From positions 1 through 49,357 of the forward strand of contig NZ_VLLI01000021.1 of assembly GCF_007830615.1 (NCBI RefSeq): a stretch of DNA of 49,357 nt. Reading direction: 5' to 3'. The position numbers were made by a program, and so were the translations under genes. The stretch is from Mucilaginibacter frigoritolerans. Lineage in GTDB: Bacteria > Bacteroidota > Bacteroidia > Sphingobacteriales > Sphingobacteriaceae. Below, piece by piece: positions 15,452 to 24,473 of this stretch (position 1 is its first letter; each line of letters begins with the position of its first letter). The notes below the pieces were generated by a model. The model saw only the letters and a program-made list of their open reading frames with translations. It ran no database searches and was not told where the DNA came from.

Positions 15452-15841
15452 TTATATCATAGTTCGCCCAAAAAATAAAACATAGCCATCAACATCTGCA
15501 ATTTCAAATCCGCGCAGCCCATCGCCATCGTTTTGAACGAGTTGGCGGAATGCTACACCGCCCGAATTATATTCCTCAAATAAAGCATCCGGGTCGGCAA
15601 CGCCAACAAATGCATCCCAGCGGCCCCATTCATGCCGGGTATTATTGGGCAAGGGTTTTATGTCATTAGCAATTGCCTTCAACATTAGGTAAGCATTATC
15701 GCGGCCCACAATAGCAAAAAATGGGTCGCCTGTGGGGCCAGTATATTCTGCTTTGAATCCAAGTTTATTTACGTAGAAATCCACTGAATCTTTTACGTTA
15801 GAAACGATAAAAAAAGGCCAGATGTAATTAAGTTTCGACAT
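15452..15841 (-). CDS. VOC-family glyoxalase/bleomycin resistance-like protein
   Basis: A 129-residue protein with a single VOC domain. FFIVSNVKDSVDFYVNKLGF at the N-terminus and GLRGFEIADVDGYVLFFGR at the C-terminus are the paired signatures of the glyoxalase/bleomycin-resistance superfamily, with RHEWGRWDAFVGVADPDALF between. The metal ligands of true glyoxalase I are not all recognisable. Function is therefore limited to a VOC binding or resistance protein; the family includes antibiotic-binding and dioxygenase members. The ATG at 15841 is the only sensible start. Confidence 0.8.
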   Translation of the reverse strand: MSKLNYIWPFFIVSNVKDSVDFYVNKLGFKAEYTGPTGDPFFAIVGRDNAYLMLKAIANDIKPLPNNTRHEWGRWDAFVGVADPDALFEEYNSGGVAFRQLVQNDGDGLRGFEIADVDGYVLFFGRTMI

Positions 15842-16043
15842 AGGTAGCGTTATTTTAGGGTGCCTGTTAAAAGTCAGGCCAAGTTAACCTGTGCAATTGA
15901 CACGGGTTGACTGTTTATGTAAAGTAGGAAAAAATATTAAGCAATGCAAGTATCCTGCGTTAGCCATGGAGAATTTATTGCCTTTACAATATTACGCTTT
16001 ATTTAATATAGCAAATATGTACCTTGGGGTAAACCTTACTCAA

Positions 16044-16427
16044 ATGAAGAAACCTTACTGGCTAATTGTTTTATTGTTATTTGGTGCATGTACCATGCAG
16101 ATGCCTCCAGACACAAAGGCAAGGCATGTTGTTGAACACTATTTAGATAGCATCAATAAACCGGAGAAAGTTGAATTAATGAAATTTATTAAGCTCGAAA
16201 ATAAGGATATTGACAATAGCGATATCGATAAGCATATTGAAAGCAGCGCTGCTATGAATGATTCAGATGGGCGGTCATATAGAAAGTGGTTAAACTATGA
16301 AAAAGGTTCATCTGGTCCCAATGGTTATTACTGTAATTATCAAATTAATGATGGTAAATATGTAGCAATAATCAGACTTGATACCTCGCTTTCAAGGGTT
16401 GTGCGTGTTACCTATGTGATAAAATGA
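16044..16427 (+). CDS. Hypothetical lipoprotein
   Basis: A 127-residue protein with the signal peptide MKKPYWLIVLLLFGAC and a lipobox Cys at residue 16. The mature part, from TMQMPPDTKARHVVEHYLDS, contains a highly charged middle (LENKDIDNSDIDKHIESS) and a C-terminal beta-rich segment YYCNYQINDGKYVAIIRLD. No family is recognised. The frame extends 51 codons upstream, but those residues look untranslated and would bury the signal peptide, so ATG 16044 is chosen. Confidence 0.6.
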   Translation: MKKPYWLIVLLLFGACTMQMPPDTKARHVVEHYLDSINKPEKVELMKFIKLENKDIDNSDIDKHIESSAAMNDSDGRSYRKWLNYEKGSSGPNGYYCNYQINDGKYVAIIRLDTSLSRVVRVTYVIK

Positions 16428-16481
16428 GTTTTAACCTGCTAATGGATATATTAGCCTTGTAGCAGCAGTTAGCTCTTAAAC

Positions 16482-16517
16482 AAAAAAGCGGCTCCATTTT
16501 CATGAAGCCGCTTTTCT
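16482..16517. terminator. Bidirectional intrinsic terminator
   Basis: AAAAGCGGCT pairs with AGCCGCTTTT around a 12-base loop, with A-tracts and T-tracts on both sides, between the convergent lipoprotein and DUF2723 genes. Confidence 0.8.
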
Positions 16518-16536
16518 TATTATGTGTTAAGGCTGG

Positions 16537-19500
16537 TTACTGTTGTTGTCTTTGTAAAACAGCAGAGAACTTGCTTTCGTAATCTTTTAGTTGTGCTTTA
16601 ATTTTGGCACTTAATGCAGCCTGATGGTTTTCTTCGGTAAGGCTGGCCAGTCCATTTAAGAACGATACACCGTACTGTACATCGCGCACGCTTAAATCGC
16701 CTGAGTTGTTTTGCAGCAGGTAATAGTTATAATCCAGCTGATCAACCAGGTAATTATCAACGCCGGTTACAAATTTATTGCCCAGTACCACATCATGCAG
16801 GGTGTAAGCGGTTTGTGCCAGTATTATTTTACGGTCGGCAACATCCAGGCCGGTATAAATATCAGGCAGCTCCTGGTCATATTTATGCAGGGCCTTTAAT
16901 GCTAAATCGGGGTGACCATCTTTCATCAAACCGGCGGTTAAATCAAGGAAGGTGGTAACCATAACCGGGTAAAACATAGTGGTTGATTCATGATCCAAAT
17001 ATTTGGCTGTTTTAAATTTGCCGAATTGGAATTTGTTCATCACGTTGTTATACATCACCAGGCTGTTTATTTTTCCTAACTGATCGCCACGGCTGGTAAT
17101 ACTGGTATCTGGTTTAAACGGTAACAGGCGGTAGGTAAAGCCTTCTTTATACAAGTATGGCTGTAAACCTATCAGGTTTTCCTGCCCAATAGTGGTGGTA
17201 AAGCAAATAGGCCTTTTCCAGTTATTGTGCGACAGGATATCCAGCATCGCCAGGTTTTCTTTGGTGATGTAGTTTGAAGTGTATTTCCAGTCAATTTCGG
17301 TAGCAAGCCTGTCTTTTTGCTCAGGTGTAATTACATGGTTAGCCATTACATCATCAGCATTAACGGTAAGCTTAAAGCTTTTGGTTGGCAGGTAGTTACC
17401 ATAATCGCCGCTTTGGTATTGTACCTGGGTAGCTTTATCGTCAGAGGTGATAAAGTCAAACACCTCTTTTACTTCGGTATAGCCGGGAAGTTTTTTATCA
17501 TCAAAATAAATCACATCGCGCACACCTTCTTTGTATTTATCATAAGGCATGGTGATAGGCAGCGCGGCCGATTGGTTCATCGGTTTCTGCATCTGGCGGA
17601 TGTACCAGTCGCCGGTAAACAAGCTCAGGTTAACGATGCGCACATCGGGCCTGATGTTTTCCACTTCCTGGTCATACCATAATGAGTAAGTGTCATTATC
17701 GCCATAAGTAAACAAAATAGCATTTGGCGGGCATGATATCAGGTAGTTATAAGCCATATCATGCGGCGTCATTTTGGTTGAACGATCATGATCGCCCCAC
17801 TCTTGCTTCGCTAAAAGCACCGGAGCAATCAAAATACCAATTGCGGTAGCCAAAATGGCAGCACCTTTAGGACTTAATTTCAGGCGGATCAATTCGGCAA
17901 GGGCTATTACACCTAACCCTATCCAGATGGCAAAAGCGTAGAATGAGCCCACGTATGAGTAATCCCTTTCGCGCGGCTGAATGCTGGGCTGGTTAACATA
18001 AACCACAATGGCCAAACCGGTAAAGAAGAATAATAACAATACCACCAAAGCATCGCGTTTTTTACGTTGAAAGTGGTAGATAGCGCCTATCAACCCAATT
18101 AAAAACGGAAGGGCATATAGTGGGGTATAAGTAACATTGTTTACCACTGATTTTGGCAGATGTTTGCCGCCATCAAAAATACCGCTGGTCCAGTTTCCGT
18201 CAATGGCAGTCATGCTTTGCTGACCATCGGCATCGCTGTAACGACCCACAAAGTTCCAAAGGAAGTAACGTACATACATTTGATATACCTGCCAGCTAAA
18301 CATCCATTTAATGTTATCGGCAAATGTTGGTGCGGCACCATCGCTCATTTGCAGCCATTGGCGGTAAAACTGCGGATCCTGACCATCGCCGCTATACATA
18401 CGCGGCAAAAAGGTAGTATGATCATAAACGTAGTTGGTTTTTTTACCGGCGTTTTCATATTTGGTTTCGCCTTTGCGGTAAATGGTATTGCCTTCGGTTT
18501 GGTCAATAACCTTGGCATCAAAATACTGACCGAAAAGCAATGGTGATTCGCCATACTGAATACGGTTTAAGTAACCGTACAGGGTAAAGGCATTATCAGG
18601 GTGCGAGTTATCTAAATTTGTACCTGCAGTAGCACGAATTGGGATATAAGCAAATGAACTGTAGCCTAAATAAACAAAGGCAACACAAACAAAAGCCAGG
18701 TTAAGCAACGTCTTTTTGGTTTTTATGCTGTAGTAAATACCACCTACCAGTATGGCTATAATAATAAGGAACCATACCAATGCACCCGAACCAAAGCCCA
18801 AACCCAGGGTATTTACAAAGAAAAGATCGAAATAGGCAGCAATTTGAACCGTATAACCGCGAATACCGTATTGTACAAATACCAATATCACCACACCTAT
18901 TAAAAAGGCCCCAATTGCGGTGCCTATATTAATGTTTTTAGCACGGCGGAAGTAGTATACAAATGCAATAGCCGGAATAGTTAACAGGTTTAACAGGTGG
19001 ATACCTATTGATAAACCAATTACATAAGCAATAAAAACTATCCAACGGTCGGCACCCGGCTCATCGGCATGGGCATCCCATTTTAGTATTGCCCAAAAAA
19101 CAATGGCGGTACATAATGATGATAATGCAAACACAATGGTTTCAACAGCCGAAAACCAGAAGGTATCGGTATAGGTAAAGGCCAGTGCGCCAACCAAACC
19201 TGCACCCATTATAAGGTATATACGTGATTGTTCAACTTTTTCGTCTTGCTTGCCGGATAAAAGTTTTTTAGCCAGTGCGGTGATGGTCCAGAAAAGGAAC
19301 ATAATAGTTGCACCACTTGCTATGGCCGAACCCATATTGGTAAAGTAAGGCACCTTAGCATTGTTGCCGAATGATAAAAGCGAAAATGCTTTACCCAGCA
19401 TAGCAAAAAGTGGATAACCTGGCTGGTGAGCTACCTGTAAACGATAGGCGCAGGAAATAAACTCGCCGCAATCCCAAAAGCTTACGGAGGGTTCCAGTGT

Positions 19501-19572
19501 TAAAATATAGGTAATGGAGGCTATAACAAAACAAAGCCAGCCTAACAGATTGTTAATTTTATTGTATTGCAT
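16537..19572 (-). CDS. DUF2723-family polytopic membrane protein (PMT-like glycosyltransferase)
   Basis: A 1011-residue protein of the DUF2723 family, a large class in Bacteroidota thought to be GT-C-fold protein O-glycosyltransferases. The N-terminal part starts with a membrane helix and the family hallmark LEPSVSFWDCGEFISCAYRLQVAHQPGYPLF, where the Asp of WDCGE is placed like the catalytic Asp of mannosyltransferases. About a dozen membrane segments cover residues 1-560; the remainder (about 600-1011) is soluble and would lie in the periplasm. O-glycosylation of secreted proteins is common in this phylum, so this is a plausible role. It stands alone in its transcription unit. Confidence 0.85.
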   Translation of the reverse strand: MQYNKINNLLGWLCFVIASITYILTLEPSVSFWDCGEFISCAYRLQVAHQPGYPLFAMLGKAFSLLSFGNNAKVPYFTNMGSAIASGATIMFLFWTITALAKKLLSGKQDEKVEQSRIYLIMGAGLVGALAFTYTDTFWFSAVETIVFALSSLCTAIVFWAILKWDAHADEPGADRWIVFIAYVIGLSIGIHLLNLLTIPAIAFVYYFRRAKNINIGTAIGAFLIGVVILVFVQYGIRGYTVQIAAYFDLFFVNTLGLGFGSGALVWFLIIIAILVGGIYYSIKTKKTLLNLAFVCVAFVYLGYSSFAYIPIRATAGTNLDNSHPDNAFTLYGYLNRIQYGESPLLFGQYFDAKVIDQTEGNTIYRKGETKYENAGKKTNYVYDHTTFLPRMYSGDGQDPQFYRQWLQMSDGAAPTFADNIKWMFSWQVYQMYVRYFLWNFVGRYSDADGQQSMTAIDGNWTSGIFDGGKHLPKSVVNNVTYTPLYALPFLIGLIGAIYHFQRKKRDALVVLLLFFFTGLAIVVYVNQPSIQPRERDYSYVGSFYAFAIWIGLGVIALAELIRLKLSPKGAAILATAIGILIAPVLLAKQEWGDHDRSTKMTPHDMAYNYLISCPPNAILFTYGDNDTYSLWYDQEVENIRPDVRIVNLSLFTGDWYIRQMQKPMNQSAALPITMPYDKYKEGVRDVIYFDDKKLPGYTEVKEVFDFITSDDKATQVQYQSGDYGNYLPTKSFKLTVNADDVMANHVITPEQKDRLATEIDWKYTSNYITKENLAMLDILSHNNWKRPICFTTTIGQENLIGLQPYLYKEGFTYRLLPFKPDTSITSRGDQLGKINSLVMYNNVMNKFQFGKFKTAKYLDHESTTMFYPVMVTTFLDLTAGLMKDGHPDLALKALHKYDQELPDIYTGLDVADRKIILAQTAYTLHDVVLGNKFVTGVDNYLVDQLDYNYYLLQNNSGDLSVRDVQYGVSFLNGLASLTEENHQAALSAKIKAQLKDYESKFSAVLQRQQQ

Positions 19573-20087
19573 GGATTACAAAATAATAGATTATTGCAGG
19601 GTAAATATCAGATTTTTTATAAGTTATTTTAAATAAACAGCTTTTGGTTAACAACTTTTAACAATTTTAATTGATGATACATTGTTTAAGTAGCTGCAAA
19701 TATGGTAAATTATACTTATTTGGCGTGTATCTTTTTAGTGTGTAAGATAGATGATTGAACAAATTTCCCAAACCCTCTTTTTTGCTTGCAAAAGAGAGGG
19801 TGGTCTAGCGTAGCGATGACCGGGTGAGTTTACTCTGCAAGCGGCATTAACGTAAATGCATTGGCGGTGTCTACTCATCCCGACGTTCTCCGCCTTTAGG
19901 CGGATGGTCGACCTTCTCTCCGCTTCGCGTAAAGAAGGTGAGTTTCGCAATCGGAAAATATTTTTTAACTGAATAACATTGAAGGAAACAACCATTGTTT
20001 TGCCGTAGCCTATTGTCTATTTTAATTTTTTTTGGTATATTTAGTTAATAAAATAACAATTCCTAACCTTATTAAAATCAATCTCTT
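19573..20087. other. Intergenic region containing element E
   Basis: The gap of 515 bases lies between divergent genes. It holds palindromic element E at 19773-19939 and two AT-rich flanks that should contain the promoters. TATATTTA near 20035 is close to the -7 consensus for the CHAP gene. Confidence 0.5.
19773..19939. repeat. Dispersed palindromic element, copy E (tail-to-tail type)
   Basis: The first half has CCCTCTTTTTTGC/GCAAAAGAGAGGG and a GGTC...GACC stem around TAGCGTAGCGAT. A linker with ACGTAAATGCATTGGCGGT follows, then the inverted second half with a CCGCCTTTAGGCGG stem. It shares its linker with copies D and I. Confidence 0.85.
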
Positions 20088-20603
20088 ATGTCGCACATTG
20101 ATGCTTTAGTGCAGGACGCACAATCTTATACCGGCCAGCAGGAAATACAGCCCAACCAGGGTTTTCAGGACCCGGCTTTTTCAGCCAAAATGTTTGGTGT
20201 GGGTTTTTACAAAGGAGCGCCATGGTGTGCATTTTTTGTAATGATGGTACTGTTTGAAACTTATGCCGATGAACCCGATGTGCTGGCTTATCTGAAAAGG
20301 TACTGTTCACCATCTACCGCTACCATGTGGCAAAATTTCAGGGCATCGCCACAAATTATTACCGGCCAAACACCTAAGCTGGGTGCCATAGCCGTTTGGG
20401 AAGAAGGAAACGGTACCGACGGCCATACCGGTATTGTGGTGGATGTTGATGCCGATGGTATACATTTCTCTACAGTTGAAGGCAACTCCAACACCGATGG
20501 ATCGCGCGATGGGTACGAAGTGGCCCAAAATACGCACGCCTTGGGCCAGCCGCACTCGCAGTTTAATTTGAACCTGCTGGGTTTTGGTTATATGCCGGAT
20601 TAG
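20088..20603 (+). CDS. CHAP-domain cysteine amidase/peptidase
   Basis: A 171-residue protein with an NlpC/P60-like CHAP domain. Cys47 in YKGAPWCAFF and His113 in GTDGHTGIVV form the catalytic pair, and Glu131 in STVEGNSN is the usual third residue. CHAP enzymes cleave peptidoglycan amide bonds. No signal peptide is present, so it is either released by another route (phage-like or T6SS-like) or acts as an effector; this is unusual for a chromosomal wall hydrolase. It follows an AT-rich leader and precedes palindromic element F. Confidence 0.8.
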   Translation: MSHIDALVQDAQSYTGQQEIQPNQGFQDPAFSAKMFGVGFYKGAPWCAFFVMMVLFETYADEPDVLAYLKRYCSPSTATMWQNFRASPQIITGQTPKLGAIAVWEEGNGTDGHTGIVVDVDADGIHFSTVEGNSNTDGSRDGYEVAQNTHALGQPHSQFNLNLLGFGYMPD

Positions 20604-20611
20604 TGTTTATG

Positions 20612-20796
20612 CCTCGCCTGTAGAATTGACTCACCCGAACATCGCTACGCTCGTTCACCCTCTCTACCGCGAGCGGTAAAGAGGGTTGGGAAAATTTTTA
20701 TTTTTACTTTTTCTTCTTTTTTACCCTCTTTACAAATGTTGTAGAGAGGGTGGTCCAGCGTAGCGTCGACCGGGTGAGTCAACTCTACACGCGATA
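20612..20796. repeat. Dispersed palindromic element, copy F
   Basis: GACTCACCC ends face outward. The left half has CTCTACCGC/GCGGTAAAGAG. The right half has CTTTACAA/TTGTAGAG with a GGTC...GACC stem around CAGCGTAGCGTC. The inverted outer ends are TCGCCTGTAGAATTGAC and GTCAACTCTACACGCGA. Confidence 0.85.
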
Positions 20797-20911
20797 ATTC
20801 ATCATCTCCTCGCAATCAGCCCCAATATAACCGTGAGTAGAGATTAGTCGATACAATTGCCCTCTTCGTCGATAGTTAGAGATCCCGAAATAATTTAGGT
20901 TTTACTATTAC

Positions 20912-20926
20912 GTTCACAACGTGAAC
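20912..20926 (+). promoter_or_regulatory. Palindrome upstream of the sulfation operon
   Basis: GTTCAC-AAC-GTGAAC is a perfect 6-bp inverted repeat with a 3-base spacer, 39 bp before the APS kinase ATG. It fits the size of a dimeric repressor site. No regulator gene lies nearby. Confidence 0.45.
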
Positions 20927-20964
20927 AAACAGCAGGGTACTTATAAAACGAATAATATTAAAAT

Positions 20965-21510
20965 ATGATCATACAGCTATGCGGAATGTCAGGTGTTGGA
21001 AAATCCACTATTACCGATTTGGTTAAAAAACGGTTAATAAAAAATGGATACCAAATAGAGGTTATTGACGGCGACGAATACAGAAAGGCGCTTTGCAAGG
21101 ACCTCGGCTTTTCTAAAGAAGACCGGAACGAGAATATCAACAGGCTTTCGTTTGTTGCATCAAAGTTATCGGCCTATGGCATTATTGTAATTATCAGCGC
21201 TATTAATCCGTATGACGAGGTTAGGCGAAAAGTTGCCCGTTCATACCAAAACGTAAAAACGGTGTTTATTGACTGCCCTGTTAATGAACTGATAAAAAGG
21301 GACACCAAAGGACTGTATAACAAGGCCCTGCTGCCGGATGGGCATCCCGATAAAATTTACAACTTAACCGGTATTAATGATGCCTTTGACCGGCCGGAAA
21401 ACCCCGATTTGTATATTAATACAGCAGGGCAAGCGGTTAAAGATTGTACCGATAAGCTGTATGATTTTATAGCAGATTGTTGGAGTAAAATATGTTCGAA
21501 GTATGATTGA
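20965..21510 (+). CDS. cysC: Adenylyl-sulfate kinase (APS kinase)
   Basis: A 181-residue kinase that converts APS plus ATP to PAPS, the sulfate donor. The P-loop is GMSGVGKST (residues 7-15), then IEVIDGDEYRKALCKDLGFS, the DGDxxR and DLGFS motifs, SKEDRNENINRLSFVASKL and IIVIISAINPY. FIDCPVNELIKRDTKGLYNKA and TGINDAFDRPENPDL are the C-terminal substrate-binding motifs. The length is that of the free-standing enzyme. No ATP sulfurylase genes are present in the window, so APS must come from elsewhere. It is the first gene of the operon and overlaps the sulfotransferase by 8 bp. Confidence 0.92.
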   Translation: MIIQLCGMSGVGKSTITDLVKKRLIKNGYQIEVIDGDEYRKALCKDLGFSKEDRNENINRLSFVASKLSAYGIIVIISAINPYDEVRRKVARSYQNVKTVFIDCPVNELIKRDTKGLYNKALLPDGHPDKIYNLTGINDAFDRPENPDLYINTAGQAVKDCTDKLYDFIADCWSKICSKYD

Positions 21511-22333
21511 ACATTCACCTAAAATATTAATTATAGCCGGTATGCACCGGTCAGGTACATCGGTTATTACGCAGTGGTTGCATCGGTGCAATTTAAATAT
21601 TGGCGAAAATTTGCTGGGTGCCGATATTGGAAATGAAGAGGGCCATTTTGAGGATATTGACTTTTACCGTTACCATGAGGATGTATTGATGGATAACCAT
21701 CTGTCGCGGTATGGGTATGTAAAAAGCCCGGTGAGCAGCCTCTCGCCTTACCAGGAAGAGCAGCTTAAGTTTCTTACCGCTTTTAAAAGCAAAATGAATG
21801 CACAATGGGGCTGGAAAGAACCCCGCACCTGCCTGTTTTTAAATCATTACCGCAAACTTTTGCCAAATGCTTATTATCTTATTGTGATACGGGATTTTCA
21901 ATCAACCGTTAACTCATTAATTGTGAGGGATTTTAAGTATGTTGAGGCTAAGTATTTGGCCCGAAAGCTATTTGGACGACTCATTTGGAAATGGTTCAGG
22001 CGTGATAAAAGGAAAAAGAATTTATATGAAAACCTTGCGGCCTATTATTTAAATGTTTGGATAACCTATAATAATGAGCTGTTAAAGCACATGGAGCTTT
22101 TGCAAAATCAACAATTTATAGCTGTTGATTACAAATTGCTGAACCAAAATGATAAAAGAACATTTTCTGTTTTAAAAGACAACTGGGAGTTTGAAATTGA
22201 ATACGTTGACTTCGGTAAGGTATTCAAAGAGAAATTCATCAGCAAAACGGTTGATATCAGCCGGTTTGTAGTGGATAAAAATTTGCTGGAAACCGCCTGC
22301 GTACTGGAAGGCAAATTAAGAGAATATGTTTAA
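21503..22333 (+). CDS. PAPS-dependent sulfotransferase
   Basis: A 276-residue sulfotransferase-family protein. The 5'-phosphosulfate loop is IIAGMHRSGTSVITQWL (residues 8-24), and the 3'-phosphate-binding segment is YYLIVIRDFQSTVNSLIVRD (about 125-144). It would transfer sulfate from PAPS made by the preceding APS kinase to a hydroxyl or amine of a glycan, lipid or protein. It has no signal peptide or membrane segment. It overlaps the upstream gene by 8 bp and the downstream gene by 8 bp, so all three proteins are made together. The acceptor is not identifiable. Confidence 0.85.
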   Translation: MIEHSPKILIIAGMHRSGTSVITQWLHRCNLNIGENLLGADIGNEEGHFEDIDFYRYHEDVLMDNHLSRYGYVKSPVSSLSPYQEEQLKFLTAFKSKMNAQWGWKEPRTCLFLNHYRKLLPNAYYLIVIRDFQSTVNSLIVRDFKYVEAKYLARKLFGRLIWKWFRRDKRKKNLYENLAAYYLNVWITYNNELLKHMELLQNQQFIAVDYKLLNQNDKRTFSVLKDNWEFEIEYVDFGKVFKEKFISKTVDISRFVVDKNLLETACVLEGKLREYV

Positions 22334-23150
22334 AGAAAAAGTAACAGCCGACCAGGTAGTGATTGTTATACCTATGTATAGGAATCACTTATCGGGCTAT
22401 GAGCAGATCTCTTTAACCCAATGTTTTAAGGTTTTGGGCAGTTATAAGGTGATTGTTATTAAACCCCGATCGTTAAAGCTTACTGTTTTAAATTACTACA
22501 CTCAAATTGAATATAAAAGCTTTAATGATAACTGCTTTTCGGGGGTTGATGCTTATAGCCAGTTGTTAATGTCGGAAAAGTTTTACCAGGAATTTTTGAA
22601 TTATACCTATATGCTCATCTATCAGCTTGATGCATTTGTTTTTAGGGACGATTTGCTAAACTGGTGCAATAAGCAGTATGATTATATTGGCGCCCCATGG
22701 CTTAAATACAATAACTATAAGGATGTTTTCCATTGGTTAAAATCACGATTGATGGTTGCCTTACATATCCGGCTTAACAAAAAAGAGCCGGGTACTGATA
22801 TGCCTGCTCCAAAACAATTTGAAAACATGGTGGGCAACGGCGGTCTGTCTTTACGAAGGATTAATACGTTTTACCGGCTATCAAAAAAATACGCAGATCA
22901 TTTTCATTACAATTTTTTAGGGGCCGATAACTGGCTGCCCGAAGATGTTTTTTGGAGCATCAGCATAAACCGGGAACAGAAAATCCTGCTGATACCAGAA
23001 TATAAGGAAGCTATCCATTTTTCTTTTGAAAACTACCCGGAGCGTGCCCTTAACTTAACAAAAAACCAACTCCCTTTTGGCTGCCATGCCTGGCATCAGC
23101 ATAAATCTTTTTGGAAAGATATTTTTGCCGGTATGGGATACTTTATATAG
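22326..23150 (+). CDS. DUF5672-family glycosyltransferase-like protein
   Basis: A 274-residue protein with the DUF5672 pattern: VVIVIPMYRNHLSGYEQISL at the start, then YMLIYQLDAFVF, DYIGAPWL, VGNGGLSLRRI, PEDVFWS and the terminal PFGCHAWHQ. DUF5672 proteins are related to nucleotide-sugar glycosyltransferases and usually lie in polysaccharide loci; the DxD-like motif may be QLDAF. It overlaps the sulfotransferase by 8 bp, so the enzyme likely adds a sugar to the molecule that the sulfotransferase modifies. The exact linkage is unknown. Confidence 0.8.
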   Translation: MFKEKVTADQVVIVIPMYRNHLSGYEQISLTQCFKVLGSYKVIVIKPRSLKLTVLNYYTQIEYKSFNDNCFSGVDAYSQLLMSEKFYQEFLNYTYMLIYQLDAFVFRDDLLNWCNKQYDYIGAPWLKYNNYKDVFHWLKSRLMVALHIRLNKKEPGTDMPAPKQFENMVGNGGLSLRRINTFYRLSKKYADHFHYNFLGADNWLPEDVFWSISINREQKILLIPEYKEAIHFSFENYPERALNLTKNQLPFGCHAWHQHKSFWKDIFAGMGYFI

Positions 23151-23413
23151 TCTTGCCTTCATATCACAAAAAAATATCTGTCTTAATTAGTTATCGGCCT
23201 GGCTCTAAATAAAAAAAATCTCTTGCTTAAAACCGGGCGGCTTTAACATCCGTATGTAAAAATTGTATATACCGACAACTTTATTTCAAATAAAATTAAA
23301 CCTTTGGCGTTTTAAATGAGTCGAAACATCGTTAAAATTAACAGATCAATTCATTAAAAATCCGGTTGGCGTATAGACACAATTTTTACTAAACCTTCTT
23401 AAACAATTAAACT

Positions 23414-23773
23414 ATGCTAAAACGGATTTTAGTGCTCGATGACAGCCAGGTTATACTAGATACGATAAAGGAAGTTCTGTTATATGAGAAATTTGAGGTT
23501 AAAATAACCAAAGAAAGTAAGGATATAATTGAAACCATAAAAGAATATAAACCTCACCTGGTAATACTTGATTATAAGAACACTGGTCCGAAAGGCGATG
23601 CCATTTGCAGGCAGATAAAAAATAATCCAACCATTAATGATACACCGGTAATTATATGCTCGGCCTATTTAAATGAAGATGACATGGCACTTTGCGGCTG
23701 CGATGCCACTATATCCAAACCTTTCGGTATTGAGGAACTAACCGATAAGGTTAATAATTTGGTTTATTTGTAA
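23414..23773 (+). CDS. Single-domain response regulator (receiver)
   Basis: A 119-residue CheY-like receiver with no output domain. The acidic pair is Asp9/Asp10 in VLDDSQ, the phospho-acceptor is Asp53 in VILDYKN, Ser83 sits in IICSAYL, and Lys102 in SKPFG completes the active site. Stand-alone receivers transfer phosphate between kinases or bind a partner directly. No kinase is adjacent; the orphan PAS kinase at 5300 and the unlinked pair at 27770 are possible but unproven partners. An AT-rich 263-bp leader separates it from the sulfation operon. Confidence 0.88.
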   Translation: MLKRILVLDDSQVILDTIKEVLLYEKFEVKITKESKDIIETIKEYKPHLVILDYKNTGPKGDAICRQIKNNPTINDTPVIICSAYLNEDDMALCGCDATISKPFGIEELTDKVNNLVYL

Positions 23774-23827
23774 GGGGAGGTAAATCAGAAGCTAAGAATA
23801 TCGTTTCTGATTTACAGCGACCAATAA

Positions 23828-24472
23828 TTACCTATTAGCAACTGCAGCTTCAATATCTTCCTTAATAAATATCCATTCCTTATTTTTTAAGCAGATAGGA
23901 TCTAAATCGTCATCAGCTTCTGAAAAATAAGTGAAATTATTTTGGATTAGCAGTTCATCATGCGTCCATTGAAATCGCTGTTTATGCAGAGCGATCATAG
24001 TAGTAATAGTATATTGGTTAAGCAATTCGTGTAGGTCCCAAAAATCCTTCTTCCTGCCTAGTCTTTGTACTACATCTACCTTCATAGCAATTATCTCTTC
24101 TACGGTTGCCATACGTATACCATCTTTATAGAGTGCTTCTTGAAAAAAAGGATCCATAGAGTAGTATAAATCCAATTTAATAACATTATCCGGATCTGTT
24201 CCAATAAGGTAAGATTTTCCCATGCCGGGATTAACGCCAAATTCGCCCTCCACGTATCCGAAACTTTTTTTAAGTAGCCCTTCAATGGTATTAAAATCAA
24301 TAGAGCCATATTCTGCATCAGTAAAAAGGTCAATGTCTACAGACATCCGATGCCCTAAATGCAGACTCAATGCTGTGCCACCCACAAGCCGGAAGTCTAT
24401 AAGTTCTTCAGCGTCCATTAAAGTCAACAAGCAATCTTTTAAAAGACTATTAACAGTGTTCCAATAGAGCAT
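23828..24472 (-). CDS. AbiEii/AbiGii-type nucleotidyltransferase toxin
   Basis: A 214-residue protein of the AbiEii nucleotidyltransferase family. The motif LVGGTALSLHLGHRMSVDIDLFTD (about 29-52) contains the GG-S/T loop and the DxD metal-binding residues, and KKDFWDLHELL near residue 140 is the family's third conserved segment. Such toxins modify an RNA or nucleotide target and arrest growth, often against phage (type IV toxin-antitoxin). Its start lies 1 bp after the stop of the upstream antitoxin gene, so they form one operon. No catalytic residue seems lost, so the toxin may be active. Confidence 0.85.
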   Translation of the reverse strand: MLYWNTVNSLLKDCLLTLMDAEELIDFRLVGGTALSLHLGHRMSVDIDLFTDAEYGSIDFNTIEGLLKKSFGYVEGEFGVNPGMGKSYLIGTDPDNVIKLDLYYSMDPFFQEALYKDGIRMATVEEIIAMKVDVVQRLGRKKDFWDLHELLNQYTITTMIALHKQRFQWTHDELLIQNNFTYFSEADDDLDPICLKNKEWIFIKEDIEAAVANR

Positions 24473-24473
24473 A

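Larger units (their letters stand above)
20604..20964. other. Intergenic region with element F and a palindromic operator candidate
   Basis: This 361-base gap contains repeat F (20612-20796) and, 39 bp before the APS kinase start, the palindrome at 20912-20926. The remainder is AT-rich without an open frame of interest. Confidence 0.5.
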
